From assembly GCA_029718625.1 (NCBI GenBank), contig JAINUF010000027.1:4055332-4119331 (forward strand): a stretch of DNA of 64,000 bases, in the 5' to 3' direction. Shown in pieces: positions 24,085-35,963 of the stretch (positions are counted from its first letter, which is position 1; every line of letters starts with the position of its first letter). The notes below the pieces were generated by a model. It saw nothing but the letters and a program-made list of their open reading frames with translations. It was not told where the DNA came from and searched no databases. Source of the stretch: Synaphobranchus kaupii (taxonomy: Eukaryota; Chordata; Actinopteri; Anguilliformes; Synaphobranchidae). Made by a program: the position numbers and the translations under genes.

Positions 24085-26250
24085 GGGGTCCGCACGCACT
24101 TTTGGGTTGGGGTCCGCACGCACTTTTCGGTTGGGGTCCGCACGCACTTTTGCGTTGGGGTCCGCACGCACTTTTCGGTTGGGGTCCGCACGCACTTTTG
24201 GGTTGGGGTCCGCACGCACTTTTGGGTTGGGGTCCGCACGCACTTTTGGGTTGGGGTCCGCACGCACTTTTGGGTTGGGGTCCGCACGCACTTTTGGGTT
24301 GGGGTCCGCACGCACTTTTCGGTTGGGGTCCGCACGCACTTTTGGGTTGGGGTCCGCACGCACTTTTGGGTTGGGGTCCGCACGCACTTTTGGGTTGGGG
24401 TCCGCACGCACTTTTGGGTTGGGGTCCGCACGCACTTTTGGGTTGGGGTCCGCACGCACTTTTGGGTTGGGGTCCGCACGCACTTTTGGGTTGGGGTCCG
24501 CACGCACTTTTGGGTTGGGGTCCGCACGCACTTTTGGGTTGGGGTCCGCACGCACTTTTCGGTTGGGGTCCGCACGCACTTTTGGGTTGGGGTCCGCACG
24601 CACTTTTGGGTTGGGGTCCGCACGCACTTTTCGGTTGGGGTCCGCACGCACTTTTGGGTTGGGGTCCGCACGCACTTTTGGGTTGGGGTCCGCACGCACT
24701 TTTCGGTTGGGGTCCGCACGCACTTTTGGGTTGGGGTCCGCACGCACTTTTCGGTTGGGGTCCGCACGCACTTTTGGGTTGGGGTCCGCACGCACTTTTG
24801 GGTTGGGGTCCGCACGCACTTTTCGGTTGGGGTCCGCACGCACTTTTGGGTTGGGGTCCGCACGCACTTTTGGGTTGGGGTCCGCACGCACTTTTCGGTT
24901 GGGGTCCGCACGCACTTTTGGGTTGGGGTCCGCACGCACTTTTCGGTTGGGGTCCGCACGCACTTTTGGGTTGGGGTCCGCACGCACTTTTGGGTTGGGG
25001 TCCGCACGCACTTTTGGGTTGGGGTCCGCACGCACTTTTCGGTTGGGGTCCGCACGCACTTTTGGGTTGGGGTCCGCACGCACTTTTGGGTTGGGGTCCG
25101 CACGCACTTTTGGGTTGGGGTCCGCACGCACTTTTGGGTTGGGGTCCGCACGCACTTTTGGGTTGGGGTCCGCACGCACTTTTCGGTTGGGGTCCGCACG
25201 CACTTTTGGGTTGGGGTCCGCACGCACTTTTGGGTTGGGGTCCGCACGCACTTTTCGGTTGGGGTCCGCACGCACTTTTGGGTTGGGGTCCGCACGCACT
25301 TTTCGGTTGGGGTCCGCACGCACTTTTGGGTTGGGGTCCGCACGCACTTTTGGGTTGGGGTCCGCACGCACTTTTGGGTTGGGGTCCGCACGCACTTTTC
25401 GGTTGGGGTCCGCACGCACTTTTGGGTTGGGGTCCGCACGCACTTTTGGGTTGGGGTCCGCACGCACTTTTGGGTTGGGGTCCGCACGCACTTTTGGGCT
25501 GGGGTCCGCACGCACTTTTGGGTTGGGGTCCGCACGCACTTTTGGGTTGGGGTCCGCACGCACTTTTGGGTTGGGGTCCGCACGCACTTTTGGGTTGGGG
25601 TCCGCACGCACTTTTCGGTTGGGGTCCGCACGCACTTTTGGGTTGGGGTCCGCACGCACTTTTCGGTTGGGGTCCGCACGCACTTTTGGGTTGGGGTCCG
25701 CACGCACTTTTGGGTTGGGGTCCGCACGCACTTTTCGGTTGGGGTCCGCACGCACTTTTGGGTTGGGGTCCGCACGCACTTCGGTTGGGGTCCGCACGCA
25801 CTTTTGGGTTGGGGTCCGCACGCACTTTTGGGTTGGGGTCCGCACGCACTTTTGGGTTGGGGTCCGCACGCACTTTTCGGTTGGGGTCCGCACGCACTTT
25901 TGGGTTGGGGTCCGCACGCACTTTTCGGTTGGGGTCCGCACGCACTTTTGGGTTGGGGTCCGCACGCACTTTTGGGTTGGGGTCCGCACGCACTTTTGGG
26001 TTGGGGTCCGCACGCACTTTTGGGTTGGGGTCCGCACGCACTTTTCGGTTGGGGTCCGCACGCACTTTTGGGTTGGGGTCCGCACGCACTTTTGGGTTGG
26101 GGTCCGCACGCACTTTTCGGTTGGGGTCCGCACGCACTTTTGGGTTGGGGTCCGCACGCACTTTTGGGTTGGGGTCCGCACGCACTTTTCGGTTGGGGTC
26201 CGCACGCACTTTTGGGTTGGGGTCCGCACGCACTTTTGGGTTGGGGTCCG
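24085..26250 (+). repeat. Higher-order segment in array B, copy 1
   Basis: The order of TTTTGGG and TTTTCGG units plus three rare private variants match copy 2 at an offset of 3,070 bp. The rare variants are TGCGTTGGGG at 24151, TTTTGGGCTGGGG near 25491 and a 2-bp deletion (CACTTCGG) at about 25781. Confidence 0.9.
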
Positions 26251-27154
26251 CACGCACTTTTCGGTTGGGGTCCGCACGCACTTTTGGGTTGGGGTCCGCA
26301 CGCACTTTTCGGTTGGGGTCCGCACGCACTTTTGGGTTGGGGTCCGCACGCACTTTTCGGTTGGGGTCCGCACGCACTTTTGGGTTGGGGTCCGCACGCA
26401 CTTTTGGGTTGGGGTCCGCACGCACTTTTGGGTTGGGGTCCGCACGCACTTTTGGGTTGGGGTCCGCACGCACTTTTGGGTTGGGGTCCGCACGCACTTT
26501 TGGGTTGGGGTCCGCACGCACTTTTGGGTTGGGGTCCGCACGCACTTTTGGGTTGGGGTCCGCACGCACTTTTGGGTTGGGGTCCGCACGCACTTTTGGG
26601 TTGGGGTCCGCACGCACTTTTGGGTTGGGGTCCGCACGCACTTTTGGGTTGGGGTCCGCACGCACTTTTGGGTTGGGGTCCGCACGCACTTTTGGGTTGG
26701 GGTCCGCACGCACTTTTGGGTTGGGGTCCGCACGCACTTTTGGGTTGGGGTCCGCACGCACTTTTGGGTTGGGGTCCGCACGCACTTTTGGGTTGGGGTC
26801 CGCACGCACTTTTGGGTTGGGGTCCGCACGCACTTTTGGGTTGGGGTCCGCACGCACTTTTGGGTTGGGGTCCGCACGCACTTTTGGGTCGGGGTCCGCA
26901 CGCACTTTTGGGTCGGGGTCCGCACGCACTTTTGGGTCGGGGTCCGCACGCACTTTTGGGTCGGGGTCCGCACGCACTTTTGGGTCGGGGTCCGCACGCA
27001 CTTTTGGGTCGGGGTCCGCACGCACTTTTGGGTCGGGGTCCGCACGCACTTTTGGGTCGGGGTCCGCACGCACTTTTGGGTCGGGGTCCGCACGCACTTT
27101 TGGGTCGGGGTCCGCACGCACTTTTGGGTTGGGGTCCGCACGCACTTTTGGGTC

Positions 27155-29320
27155 GGGGTCCGCACGCACTTTTGGGTTGGGGTCCGCACGCACTTTTCGG
27201 TTGGGGTCCGCACGCACTTTTGCGTTGGGGTCCGCACGCACTTTTCGGTTGGGGTCCGCACGCACTTTTGGGTTGGGGTCCGCACGCACTTTTGGGTTGG
27301 GGTCCGCACGCACTTTTGGGTTGGGGTCCGCACGCACTTTTGGGTTGGGGTCCGCACGCACTTTTGGGTTGGGGTCCGCACGCACTTTTCGGTTGGGGTC
27401 CGCACGCACTTTTGGGTTGGGGTCCGCACGCACTTTTGGGTTGGGGTCCGCACGCACTTTTGGGTTGGGGTCCGCACGCACTTTTGGGTTGGGGTCCGCA
27501 CGCACTTTTGGGTTGGGGTCCGCACGCACTTTTGGGTTGGGGTCCGCACGCACTTTTGGGTTGGGGTCCGCACGCACTTTTGGGTTGGGGTCCGCACGCA
27601 CTTTTGGGTTGGGGTCCGCACGCACTTTTCGGTTGGGGTCCGCACGCACTTTTGGGTTGGGGTCCGCACGCACTTTTGGGTTGGGGTCCGCACGCACTTT
27701 TCGGTTGGGGTCCGCACGCACTTTTGGGTTGGGGTCCGCACGCACTTTTGGGTTGGGGTCCGCACGCACTTTTCGGTTGGGGTCCGCACGCACTTTTGGG
27801 TTGGGGTCCGCACGCACTTTTCGGTTGGGGTCCGCACGCACTTTTGGGTTGGGGTCCGCACGCACTTTTGGGTTGGGGTCCGCACGCACTTTTCGGTTGG
27901 GGTCCGCACGCACTTTTGGGTTGGGGTCCGCACGCACTTTTGGGTTGGGGTCCGCACGCACTTTTCGGTTGGGGTCCGCACGCACTTTTGGGTTGGGGTC
28001 CGCACGCACTTTTCGGTTGGGGTCCGCACGCACTTTTGGGTTGGGGTCCGCACGCACTTTTGGGTTGGGGTCCGCACGCACTTTTGGGTTGGGGTCCGCA
28101 CGCACTTTTCGGTTGGGGTCCGCACGCACTTTTGGGTTGGGGTCCGCACGCACTTTTGGGTTGGGGTCCGCACGCACTTTTGGGTTGGGGTCCGCACGCA
28201 CTTTTGGGTTGGGGTCCGCACGCACTTTTGGGTTGGGGTCCGCACGCACTTTTCGGTTGGGGTCCGCACGCACTTTTGGGTTGGGGTCCGCACGCACTTT
28301 TGGGTTGGGGTCCGCACGCACTTTTCGGTTGGGGTCCGCACGCACTTTTGGGTTGGGGTCCGCACGCACTTTTCGGTTGGGGTCCGCACGCACTTTTGGG
28401 TTGGGGTCCGCACGCACTTTTGGGTTGGGGTCCGCACGCACTTTTGGGTTGGGGTCCGCACGCACTTTTCGGTTGGGGTCCGCACGCACTTTTGGGTTGG
28501 GGTCCGCACGCACTTTTGGGTTGGGGTCCGCACGCACTTTTGGGTTGGGGTCCGCACGCACTTTTGGGCTGGGGTCCGCACGCACTTTTGGGTTGGGGTC
28601 CGCACGCACTTTTGGGTTGGGGTCCGCACGCACTTTTGGGTTGGGGTCCGCACGCACTTTTGGGTTGGGGTCCGCACGCACTTTTCGGTTGGGGTCCGCA
28701 CGCACTTTTGGGTTGGGGTCCGCACGCACTTTTCGGTTGGGGTCCGCACGCACTTTTGGGTTGGGGTCCGCACGCACTTTTGGGTTGGGGTCCGCACGCA
28801 CTTTTCGGTTGGGGTCCGCACGCACTTTTGGGTTGGGGTCCGCACGCACTTCGGTTGGGGTCCGCACGCACTTTTGGGTTGGGGTCCGCACGCACTTTTG
28901 GGTTGGGGTCCGCACGCACTTTTGGGTTGGGGTCCGCACGCACTTTTCGGTTGGGGTCCGCACGCACTTTTGGGTTGGGGTCCGCACGCACTTTTCGGTT
29001 GGGGTCCGCACGCACTTTTGGGTTGGGGTCCGCACGCACTTTTGGGTTGGGGTCCGCACGCACTTTTGGGTTGGGGTCCGCACGCACTTTTGGGTTGGGG
29101 TCCGCACGCACTTTTCGGTTGGGGTCCGCACGCACTTTTGGGTTGGGGTCCGCACGCACTTTTGGGTTGGGGTCCGCACGCACTTTTCGGTTGGGGTCCG
29201 CACGCACTTTTGGGTTGGGGTCCGCACGCACTTTTGGGTTGGGGTCCGCACGCACTTTTCGGTTGGGGTCCGCACGCACTTTTGGGTTGGGGTCCGCACG
29301 CACTTTTGGGTTGGGGTCCG
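27155..29320 (+). repeat. Higher-order segment in array B, copy 2
   Basis: The rare variants of copy 1 recur here: TGCGTTGGGG at 27221, GGGCTGGGG near 28561 and the CACTTCGG deletion at about 28851. All are exactly 3,070 bp downstream of their partners. The match breaks after about 29320, where copy 1 has alternating CGG and GGG units and copy 2 does not. Confidence 0.9.
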
Positions 29321-30480
29321 CACGCACTTTTGGGTTGGGGTCCGCACGCACTTTTGGGTTGGGGTCCGCACGCACTTTTCGGTTGGGGTCCGCACGCACT
29401 TTTGGGTTGGGGTCCGCACGCACTTTTGGGTTGGGGTCCGCACGCACTTTTGGGTTGGGGTCCGCACGCACTTTTGGGTTGGGGTCCGCACGCACTTTTG
29501 GGTTGGGGTCCGCACGCACTTTTGGGTTGGGGTCCGCACGCACTTTTGGGTTGGGGTCCGCACGCACTTTTGGGTTGGGGTCCGCACGCACTTTTGGGTT
29601 GGGGTCCGCACGCACTTTTGGGTTGGGGTCCGCACGCACTTTTGGGTTGGGGTCCGCACGCACTTTTGGGTTGGGGTCCGCACGCACTTTTGGGTTGGGG
29701 TCCGCACGCACTTTTGGGTTGGGGTCCGCACGCACTTTTGGGTTGGGGTCCGCACGCACTTTTGGGTTGGGGTCCGCACGCACTTTTGGGTTGGGGTCCG
29801 CACGCACTTTTGGGTTGGGGTCCGCACGCACTTTTGGGTTGGGGTCCGCACGCACTTTTGGGTTGGGGTCCGCACGCACTTTTCGGTTGGGGTCCGCACG
29901 CACTTTTGGGTTGGGGTCCGCACGCACTTTTGGGTTGGGGTCCGCACGCACTTTTGGGTTGGGGTCCGCACGCACTTTTGGGTTGGGGTCCGCACGCACT
30001 TTTGGGTTGGGGTCCGCACGCACTTTTGGGTTGGGGTCCGCACGCACTTTTGGGTTGGGGTCCGCACGCACTTTTGGGTTGGGGTCCGCACGCACTTTTG
30101 GGTTGGGGTCCGCACGCACTTTTGGGTTGGGGTCCGCACGCACTTTTGGGTTGGGGTCCGCACGCACTTTTGGGTTGGGGTCCGCACGCACTTTTGGGTT
30201 GGGGTCCGCACGCACTTTTGGGTTGGGGTCCGCACGCACTTTTGGGTTGGTGGGGTCCGCACGCACTTTTGGGTTGGGGTCCGCACGCACTTTTGGGTTG
30301 GGGTCCGCACGCACTTTTGGGTTGGGGTCCGCACGCACTTTTGGGTTGGGGTCCGCACGCAATTTTGGGTTGGGGTCCGCACGCACTTTTGGGTTGGGGT
30401 CCGCACGCACTTTTGGGTTGGGGTCCGCACGCACTTTTGGGTTGGGGTCCGCACGCACTTTTGGTTGGGGTCCGCACGCA

Positions 30481-30622
30481 CTTTTGGGTTGGGGTTCGCA
30501 CTTTTGGGTTGGGGTTCGCACTTTTGGGTTGGGGTTCGCACTTTTGGGTTGGGGTTCGCACTTTTGGGTTGGGGTTCGCACTTTTGGGTTGGGGTTCGCA
30601 CTTTTGGGTTGGGGTTCGCACT
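30481..30622 (+). repeat. 20-bp variant block at right edge of array B (7 units)
   Basis: The unit is CTTTTGGGTTGGGGTTCGCA. It is the 24-bp unit minus one CGCA, with CC changed to TC. It lies only at the border with X'. Confidence 0.95.
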
Positions 30623-30926
30623 GGGTTTGCACACAGATAAATCGGGGCCACAATTGCTTGCGGGGCTGCAGAAAAGCTGGAGTGAAAAAGAGAGGTTGAA
30701 ACATGTTTAAAATCATCAATATCTGTTAGCATAAATTATGCGGGAAAACACATGAGAAGCTGTGACTTGGATTATTATTTCTTCATATATTTATTAATAT
30801 GCACAGTGAAAATGGTGATGGTTAAATCCCCCCATGAAGTTTAATTAGAGTTTGAAGTTGGCCATCTCATATCCTTGTATATAACAGTACTACCACATTT
30901 TGACCACAAGATGGTGCCATTTTAAC
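30623..30926 (+). repeat. X' segment, right flank of array B (direct repeat of 17762-18057)
   Basis: A 304-bp direct repeat of the 296-bp segment left of the array. It differs by the TTGCGGGG stretch (present here), AAATCGG for AAACCGG, ATCATC for ATCACC and ATGCACAG for ATAAACAG. It is therefore closer to A-lineage cores, while the left copy is B lineage. Confidence 0.9.
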
Positions 30927-31188
30927 AGATAGTTGAATTAGCACCATCTTGTGGTCAAAATGTGGTAGTACTATGTGAAATACAAGGATATGAGATGTAT
31001 ATCACATATAGCACTACCACATTTTGACCACTAGATGGTGCCATTTCAACTATGTTAAAATGGCACCATCTTGTGGTCAAAACGTGGTAGTACTGTTATA
31101 TACAAGGCTATGAGATGGCCAACTTCAAACTCTAATTAAACTTCATGGGGGGATTTAACGTCACCATTTTCACTGTGCATATTTATAA
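30782..31188. repeat. Large inverted repeat with internal hairpins (upstream of U5)
   Basis: The left arm 30782-30926 (145 bp) pairs with the right arm 31054-31188, which continues for about 10 bp after the TIR element at 31732. The loop contains the two hairpins with CCAC(A/T)AGATGGTGCC motifs. The TIR element is inserted in the right arm at TTTATAA. The intact, uninserted sequence is visible as the inverse left arm. Confidence 0.88.
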
Positions 31189-31724
31189 CAGCCTGGTCTC
31201 ACTCCCAAGTCGTCACATAGCGACGCTTGGGCAGCTCCTACGGCGTCATCCTTTAGACGCAGAAGGAGGCCTTTTGCGTCATTATTTGACGCACTCGTCT
31301 CGAATTTACGAATCCTACTATGGCGAAGGCTTTGCTCGTGATAACCGACTGCGAGCATGCCCGCTCAGTCTTCGCCGTGTGCGCGGAGATCTTTCTGATT
31401 TCGTGATTCCCGTACCCCATCCCCAACCCCTAAACATAACCTCACAGGAGTTCATGTAACTCGGGCTCATGCCCGAACTGTTAAGATAGTGGGCGAGCCC
31501 GACCACAAGAGTTCACGTAACTCTCTACCAGATGAAGAAAAAATAAAAATAAAAAAGCATAATATCAAAGTGCCACAACCAAAGACAAATTATGTGGCCA
31601 CAATCGTCAATATACGACGCAAAAGGCTGCGTCAATATACGACGCAAAAGGCTACCTTTGGCGTCACATAGCGACGCTTGGGCAGAAGCGTCGCTATGTG
31701 ACGAGTCCGCGTGAGACCACGTTG
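31189..31724. mobile_element. TIR element, intact 536-bp copy (U5)
   Basis: It starts CAGCCTGGTCTCAC and ends GTGAGACCACGTTG. The terminal inverted repeats extend, with some mismatches, through CGTCACATAGCGACGCTT, about 40 bp in all. The flanking TTTATAA at 31182-31188 and 31725-31731 is a 7-bp target duplication, and the empty site exists in the opposite arm of the inverted repeat. The interior is rich in GACGC and GCGTC motifs with a ~23-bp direct repeat. It has no transposase frame, so it is a MITE-like non-autonomous element. The superfamily is not certain: the CA..TG ends and 7-8 bp duplication would fit hAT. Confidence 0.85.
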
Positions 31725-31772
31725 TTTATAAATATATGAAAAATATGCCTTCCACCAAAGTCTACACGCCCC

Positions 31773-34700
31773 CTGCCACTCAGTTCCCCGCTCACACCGG
31801 TCTGGGATCCATGCACGCTGTGCTCAAGTACGGCGCAAACACATTCTTTACAGTCTAGGGGGAAGTCGTTTCCCCCAGCAAAAGCTCATCACAATATCCC
31901 CGGTTCCACTGGCTCCGTCGCACTGACCGGCTCTGCAGTACGCCACCGTACACACAACACAACACATTCGCACAGAAATAAAAGCTAACCAAACTTAATA
32001 AACCAAACGAAAAGAAAATACAGTGTCAAACATTTCGGGAGCTCAGAGGCAAGCCACCCTCTCTCGCTCACCCTCCGTCAATTCTCCCCTTTCACTCCAG
32101 GTGCGTTCCATTTATTCCCTCAGGAAACCCAGCCCCTTGCGTCCCCACTTCAATCAATCAATTCCCCCATGAGTACCAACCACTCATTCAATCATTCAAT
32201 CCCGTTCCGCAATTATCCAATTTACTACTACAAAATCCACTCTCATTCCCTCCTCACTGAGGAAGACCACAAAACATGTTACACACACTGTGCATGTGAC
32301 ACAGCCAGTGTGTGCATGTGATTGGTTGACGTGAGCAGGAGCAAACCAGGGTGCATTCACAAATGCAGAATCACACAGACAAATGCATTGTTGAAAATCA
32401 ACAATGGGGTAGCTGCCAGCAGCTAGCACCACAGAGGGTGAGTCCCAATATTCCTCGCTCCTCACCTCCACTCATCTCCTACCCGGAAGTATGCAAAAGT
32501 ACAAGTAGTTGCACGTACAGCATAAAGTGTACCTGACATTGCGGTTTGCGTCATTTAATTAATATGTAACCATTAATATGTAATCAGCAATATTAGATTA
32601 GGACACAAAGATCGGCTTCTGGGGCCGGAGGAGAGGAGGTGGTAGTGGAGGAAAGGAGGATGCATTTTTGGAGTCTTGTGATGCACACAGTGCATGGTAT
32701 TTTTTCAGAGTAAGAGTAGAAGACGTCTGGTCAGAAAAGTGTGAGATGTTAATGTGTAGGGAGCGGGCTGAGCTATAGCTAGCTATGTTCTGTGAGCTAC
32801 CAGCCATTCTCAGATCTTGTTACCCTACGCAGAACCAGGGGTCAATTACACTACAAATAACTGTACAGAACGTGATGTATACACACACTCACATTGCACT
32901 ATAATATTTCAGGCAGAAAAAGGCATTGGTTATGTATTCATAGTCACACTGAGACTCAGATTTACAACTGCAAGAGCTGACAGAGATGCTTCACACACTG
33001 AAGAAATAGAAATGTCGTACTAGACAAATGTGTAGCAGGCCTGTACATGTCCAGTAGAGTGGACATGCCTCCCGCACTGTGAAAGCTAACACTACCACAC
33101 CGGCGCCTAGATGGTATCCGTCTCTCCTGGAAAAGGTGGCACTACAGATAACGTCACCATTTTGTGCCAAGCATGGCCATATTCTTTGATATGAATACTA
33201 GCTCTGACACCAAAAACTAGACACTCTGCTGCTATTGCTGATTCTGTTACTCAACTGGAGAAGGTCTGCAGCAAGATAAGTCCGTTTAAAAAAACTGGTC
33301 CGAGTCCTGTGGATGGACTCCGAGCTGACTCAGTATAATTTAATCAGCAGAGCTGGTAAGGAAAGACAGCAGTAGATATAGTCTATGGCCCACATTTACT
33401 GACTGCATCTGCATAGATCTTGTTCTCTTGCTCTAGTTTCAATGAGATACAATTCCTGTCAGAGACATGCTCTCTCTCAAACTCAAAACAGATCTTATAG
33501 AGTCATATGACACGATGCTGCACTACCGAACAGATCACCTGCTGAAAAGACCACACAGAGAATGCTACACAGCAATTTATAATAATCCCAGTAATTGCAG
33601 CTGCAAAGCTAATAGCCAGCAGTTTGCTTGTTTATTAGGGGACGTAGCTGCTGGTACCCTATTGTTTTTGTTCAGATTCTTTTTTTTTCTTTTTTTCTCC
33701 CCTTTCACCTAAAATTCCCATGAGCTGGTTTGGCCTAGAATCACCAAACTTGGCAGGCTTGTTGAGATTGCCAAACTCTTGTATCCTCTATATCAGTGGT
33801 TCCCAACCCTGGTCCTGGAGTACCCCTGTGTATGCTGGTTTTCGTTCCAACCACAATTGCAATACCAGAATTTTAACAAGCTGTTATTTTTTCTTAATTA
33901 GGTGTTTTTATTGTATAGAGAGAACACTTTAAAATCTTTACTCTCTTAAGCCACGTTATGTTAGCAATAGCTATGCATGCCATGAAGAAGAAAAAAAACC
34001 CATGTTCATTATGCTCATTGTGTTATATTGCAAACAATTACAAAGAAGAAGTAACAACTCAGGTGATTAGGCTCCTAATTAGGTAATTGAACGCAAGTTA
34101 AATTTTTTCCTTAACACAATGCAGGTTTGGCTCGTTATCATTTGCTTTGTCTTTGAATTCTTCATTATTTACCAAACGGTTAGTTTTATTGGCCATGTGG
34201 CCACAATTTCACCAATTATGAGCCTAGGACGGCACAGATTTCAGAGGTTTTGGGTCATGGATCCACCCAGGGCAGATTCCAGACGGTCTTAAGGCTTTGT
34301 TGCAGCTGCTGGTCGCACTCTGAGGCCTTAAGACTTGTATCTGCCGTAAATTCTCGACACCTGTAACGGGCCTAGTTCTTGACATGGATTCTGATACTAC
34401 AATTCACAAGTGTTGAGATATGAACCAGGCCAAAGTCGTGACAACGAGGCCCTGGGACCTGAGTCTGAGACATAAAAATATACATACCACTGCACCTGGG
34501 ACACCGGCACACTTCAGAACGTACGCACTGGGTTTGCACACAGATAAACCGGGGCCACAATTGCTGCAGAAAAGCTGGAGTGAAAAAGAGAGGTTGAAAC
34601 ATGTTTAAAATCACCAATATCTGTTAGCATAAATTATGCGGGAAAACACATGAGAAGCTGTGACTTGGATTATTATTTCTTCATATATTTATAAATATAA

Positions 34701-34824
34701 ACAGTGAAAATGGTGATGGTTAAATCCCCCCATGAAGTTTAATTAGAGTTTGAAGTTGGCCATCTCATATCCTTGTATATAACAGTACTACCACATTTTG
34801 ACCACAAGATGGTGCCATTTTAAC
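31773..34824 (+). repeat. Macro-unit core U5 (B lineage, L-kind start, 5' mosaic)
   Basis: The first ~90 bp are L-like (CTAGGGGGAAG). From about 31995 it carries S-like markers (AATAAACC, ACACACTGTGC), then B-lineage markers to the end, with the CTTTGTTGCAGC subtype. It ends in X (34530-34824) and array C. Confidence 0.9.
33794..34095 (+). mobile_element. hAT-like terminus fragment (U5)
   Basis: Copy of the fragment at 6485, right end approximate. Confidence 0.4.
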
Positions 34825-35659
34825 GGGTTGGGGTCCGCACGCACTTTTGGGTTGGGGTCCGCACGCACTTTTGGGTTGGGGTCCGCACGCACTTTTGGGT
34901 TGGGGTCCGCACGCACTTTTGGGTTGGGGTCCGCACGCACTTTTGGGTTGGGGTCCGCACGCACTTTTGGGTTGGGGTCCGCACGCACTTTTGGGTTGGG
35001 GTCCGCACGCACTTTTGGGTTGGGGTCCGCACGCACTTTTGGGTTGGGGTCCGCACGCACTTTGGGTTGGGGTCCGCACGCACTTTTGGGTTGGGGTCCG
35101 CACGCACTTTTGGGTTGGGGTCCGCACGCACTTTTGGTTGGGGTCCGCACGCACTTTTGGGTTGGGGTCCGCACGCACTTTTGGGTTGGGGTCCGCACGC
35201 ACTTTTGGGTTGGGGTCCGCACGCACTTTTGGGTTGGGGTCCGCACGCACTTTTGGGTTGGGGTCCGCACGCACTTTTGGGTTGGGGTCCGCACGCACTT
35301 TTGGGTTGGGGTCCGCACGCACTTTTGGGTTGGGGTCCGCACGCACTTTTGGGTTGGGGTCCGCACGCACTTTTGGGTTGGGGTCCGCACGCACTTTTGG
35401 GTTGGGGTCCGCACGCACTTTTGGGTTGGGGTCCGCACGCACTTTTGGGTTGGGGTCCGCACGCACTTTTGGGTTGGGGTCCGCACGCACTTTTGGGTTG
35501 GGGTCCGCACGCACTTTTGGGTTGGGGTCCGCACGCACTTTTGGGTTGGGGTTCGCACTTTTGGGTTGGGGTTCGCACTTTTGGGTTGGGGTTCGCACTT
35601 TTGGGTTGGGGTTCGCACTTTTGGGTTGGGGTTCGCACTTTTGGGTTGGGGTTCGCACT
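34825..35659 (+). repeat. 24-bp minisatellite array C (835 bp)
   Basis: This is the shortest complete array. It consists of pure TTTTGGG units, with single-T deletions near 35061 and 35134 that shift the reading frame. The left border is CCATTTTAAC and the right border GGGTTTGCACAC, the same as in array B. Confidence 0.98.
35541..35659 (+). repeat. 20-bp variant block at right edge of array C (6 units)
   Basis: Six copies with GTTCGCACTTTT spacing of 20 bp, directly adjoining X'. Confidence 0.95.
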
Positions 35660-35963
35660 GGGTTTGCACACAGATAAATCGGGGCCACAATTGCTTGCGG
35701 GGCTGCAGAAAAGCTGGAGTGAAAAAGAGAGGTTGAAACATGTTTAAAATCATCAATATCTGTTAGCATAAATTATGCGGGAAAACACATGAGAAGCTGT
35801 GACTTGGATTATTATTTCTTCATATATTTATAAATATGCACAGTGAAAATGGTGATGGTTAAATCCCCCCATGAAGTTTAATTAGAGTTTGAAGTTGGCC
35901 ATCTCATATCCTTGTATATAACAGTACTACCACATTTTGACCACAAGATGGTGCCATTTTAAC
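35660..35963 (+). repeat. X' segment, right flank of array C
   Basis: 304 bp, a direct repeat of 34530-34824 with the A-like markers AAATCGG, TTGCGGGG and ATCATC. Confidence 0.9.

Larger units (their letters stand above)
18058..30622 (+). repeat. 24-bp minisatellite array B (12.6 kb, about 520 units)
   Basis: This is the longest array. It starts immediately after CCATTTTAAC of U4 and ends at GCACT before GGGTTTGCACAC. The left part (18058-20500) is mostly pure units with scattered single-base insertions. From about 20490 TTTTCGG variants become frequent. Blocks of GGGTCGGGG units lie at about 24036-24090 and 26888-27160. A ~2.17-kb segment is duplicated at an offset of 3,070 bp. The right edge is seven 20-bp units. 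Irregular joints lie at 20755-20785 and 21221-21285. Long open frames on both strands reflect the stop-free unit, not coding. Confidence 0.98.

Noticed and set aside
24085..29320. The 3,070-bp offset in array B reflects the ~3,069-bp core length
   Set aside because: The two sequences are unrelated and core lengths vary from 3,033 to 3,069 bp, so the similarity of the numbers is most likely chance.
17998..30732. Open reading frames up to 4,244 codons over array B, and similar ones over the other arrays, on both strands
   Set aside because: The 24-bp unit has no stop triplet in any of the six frames and 24 is a multiple of 3. All frames stay open and yield 8-residue repeats. Single-base insertions just move the frame to another open phase, so there is no sign of coding selection.
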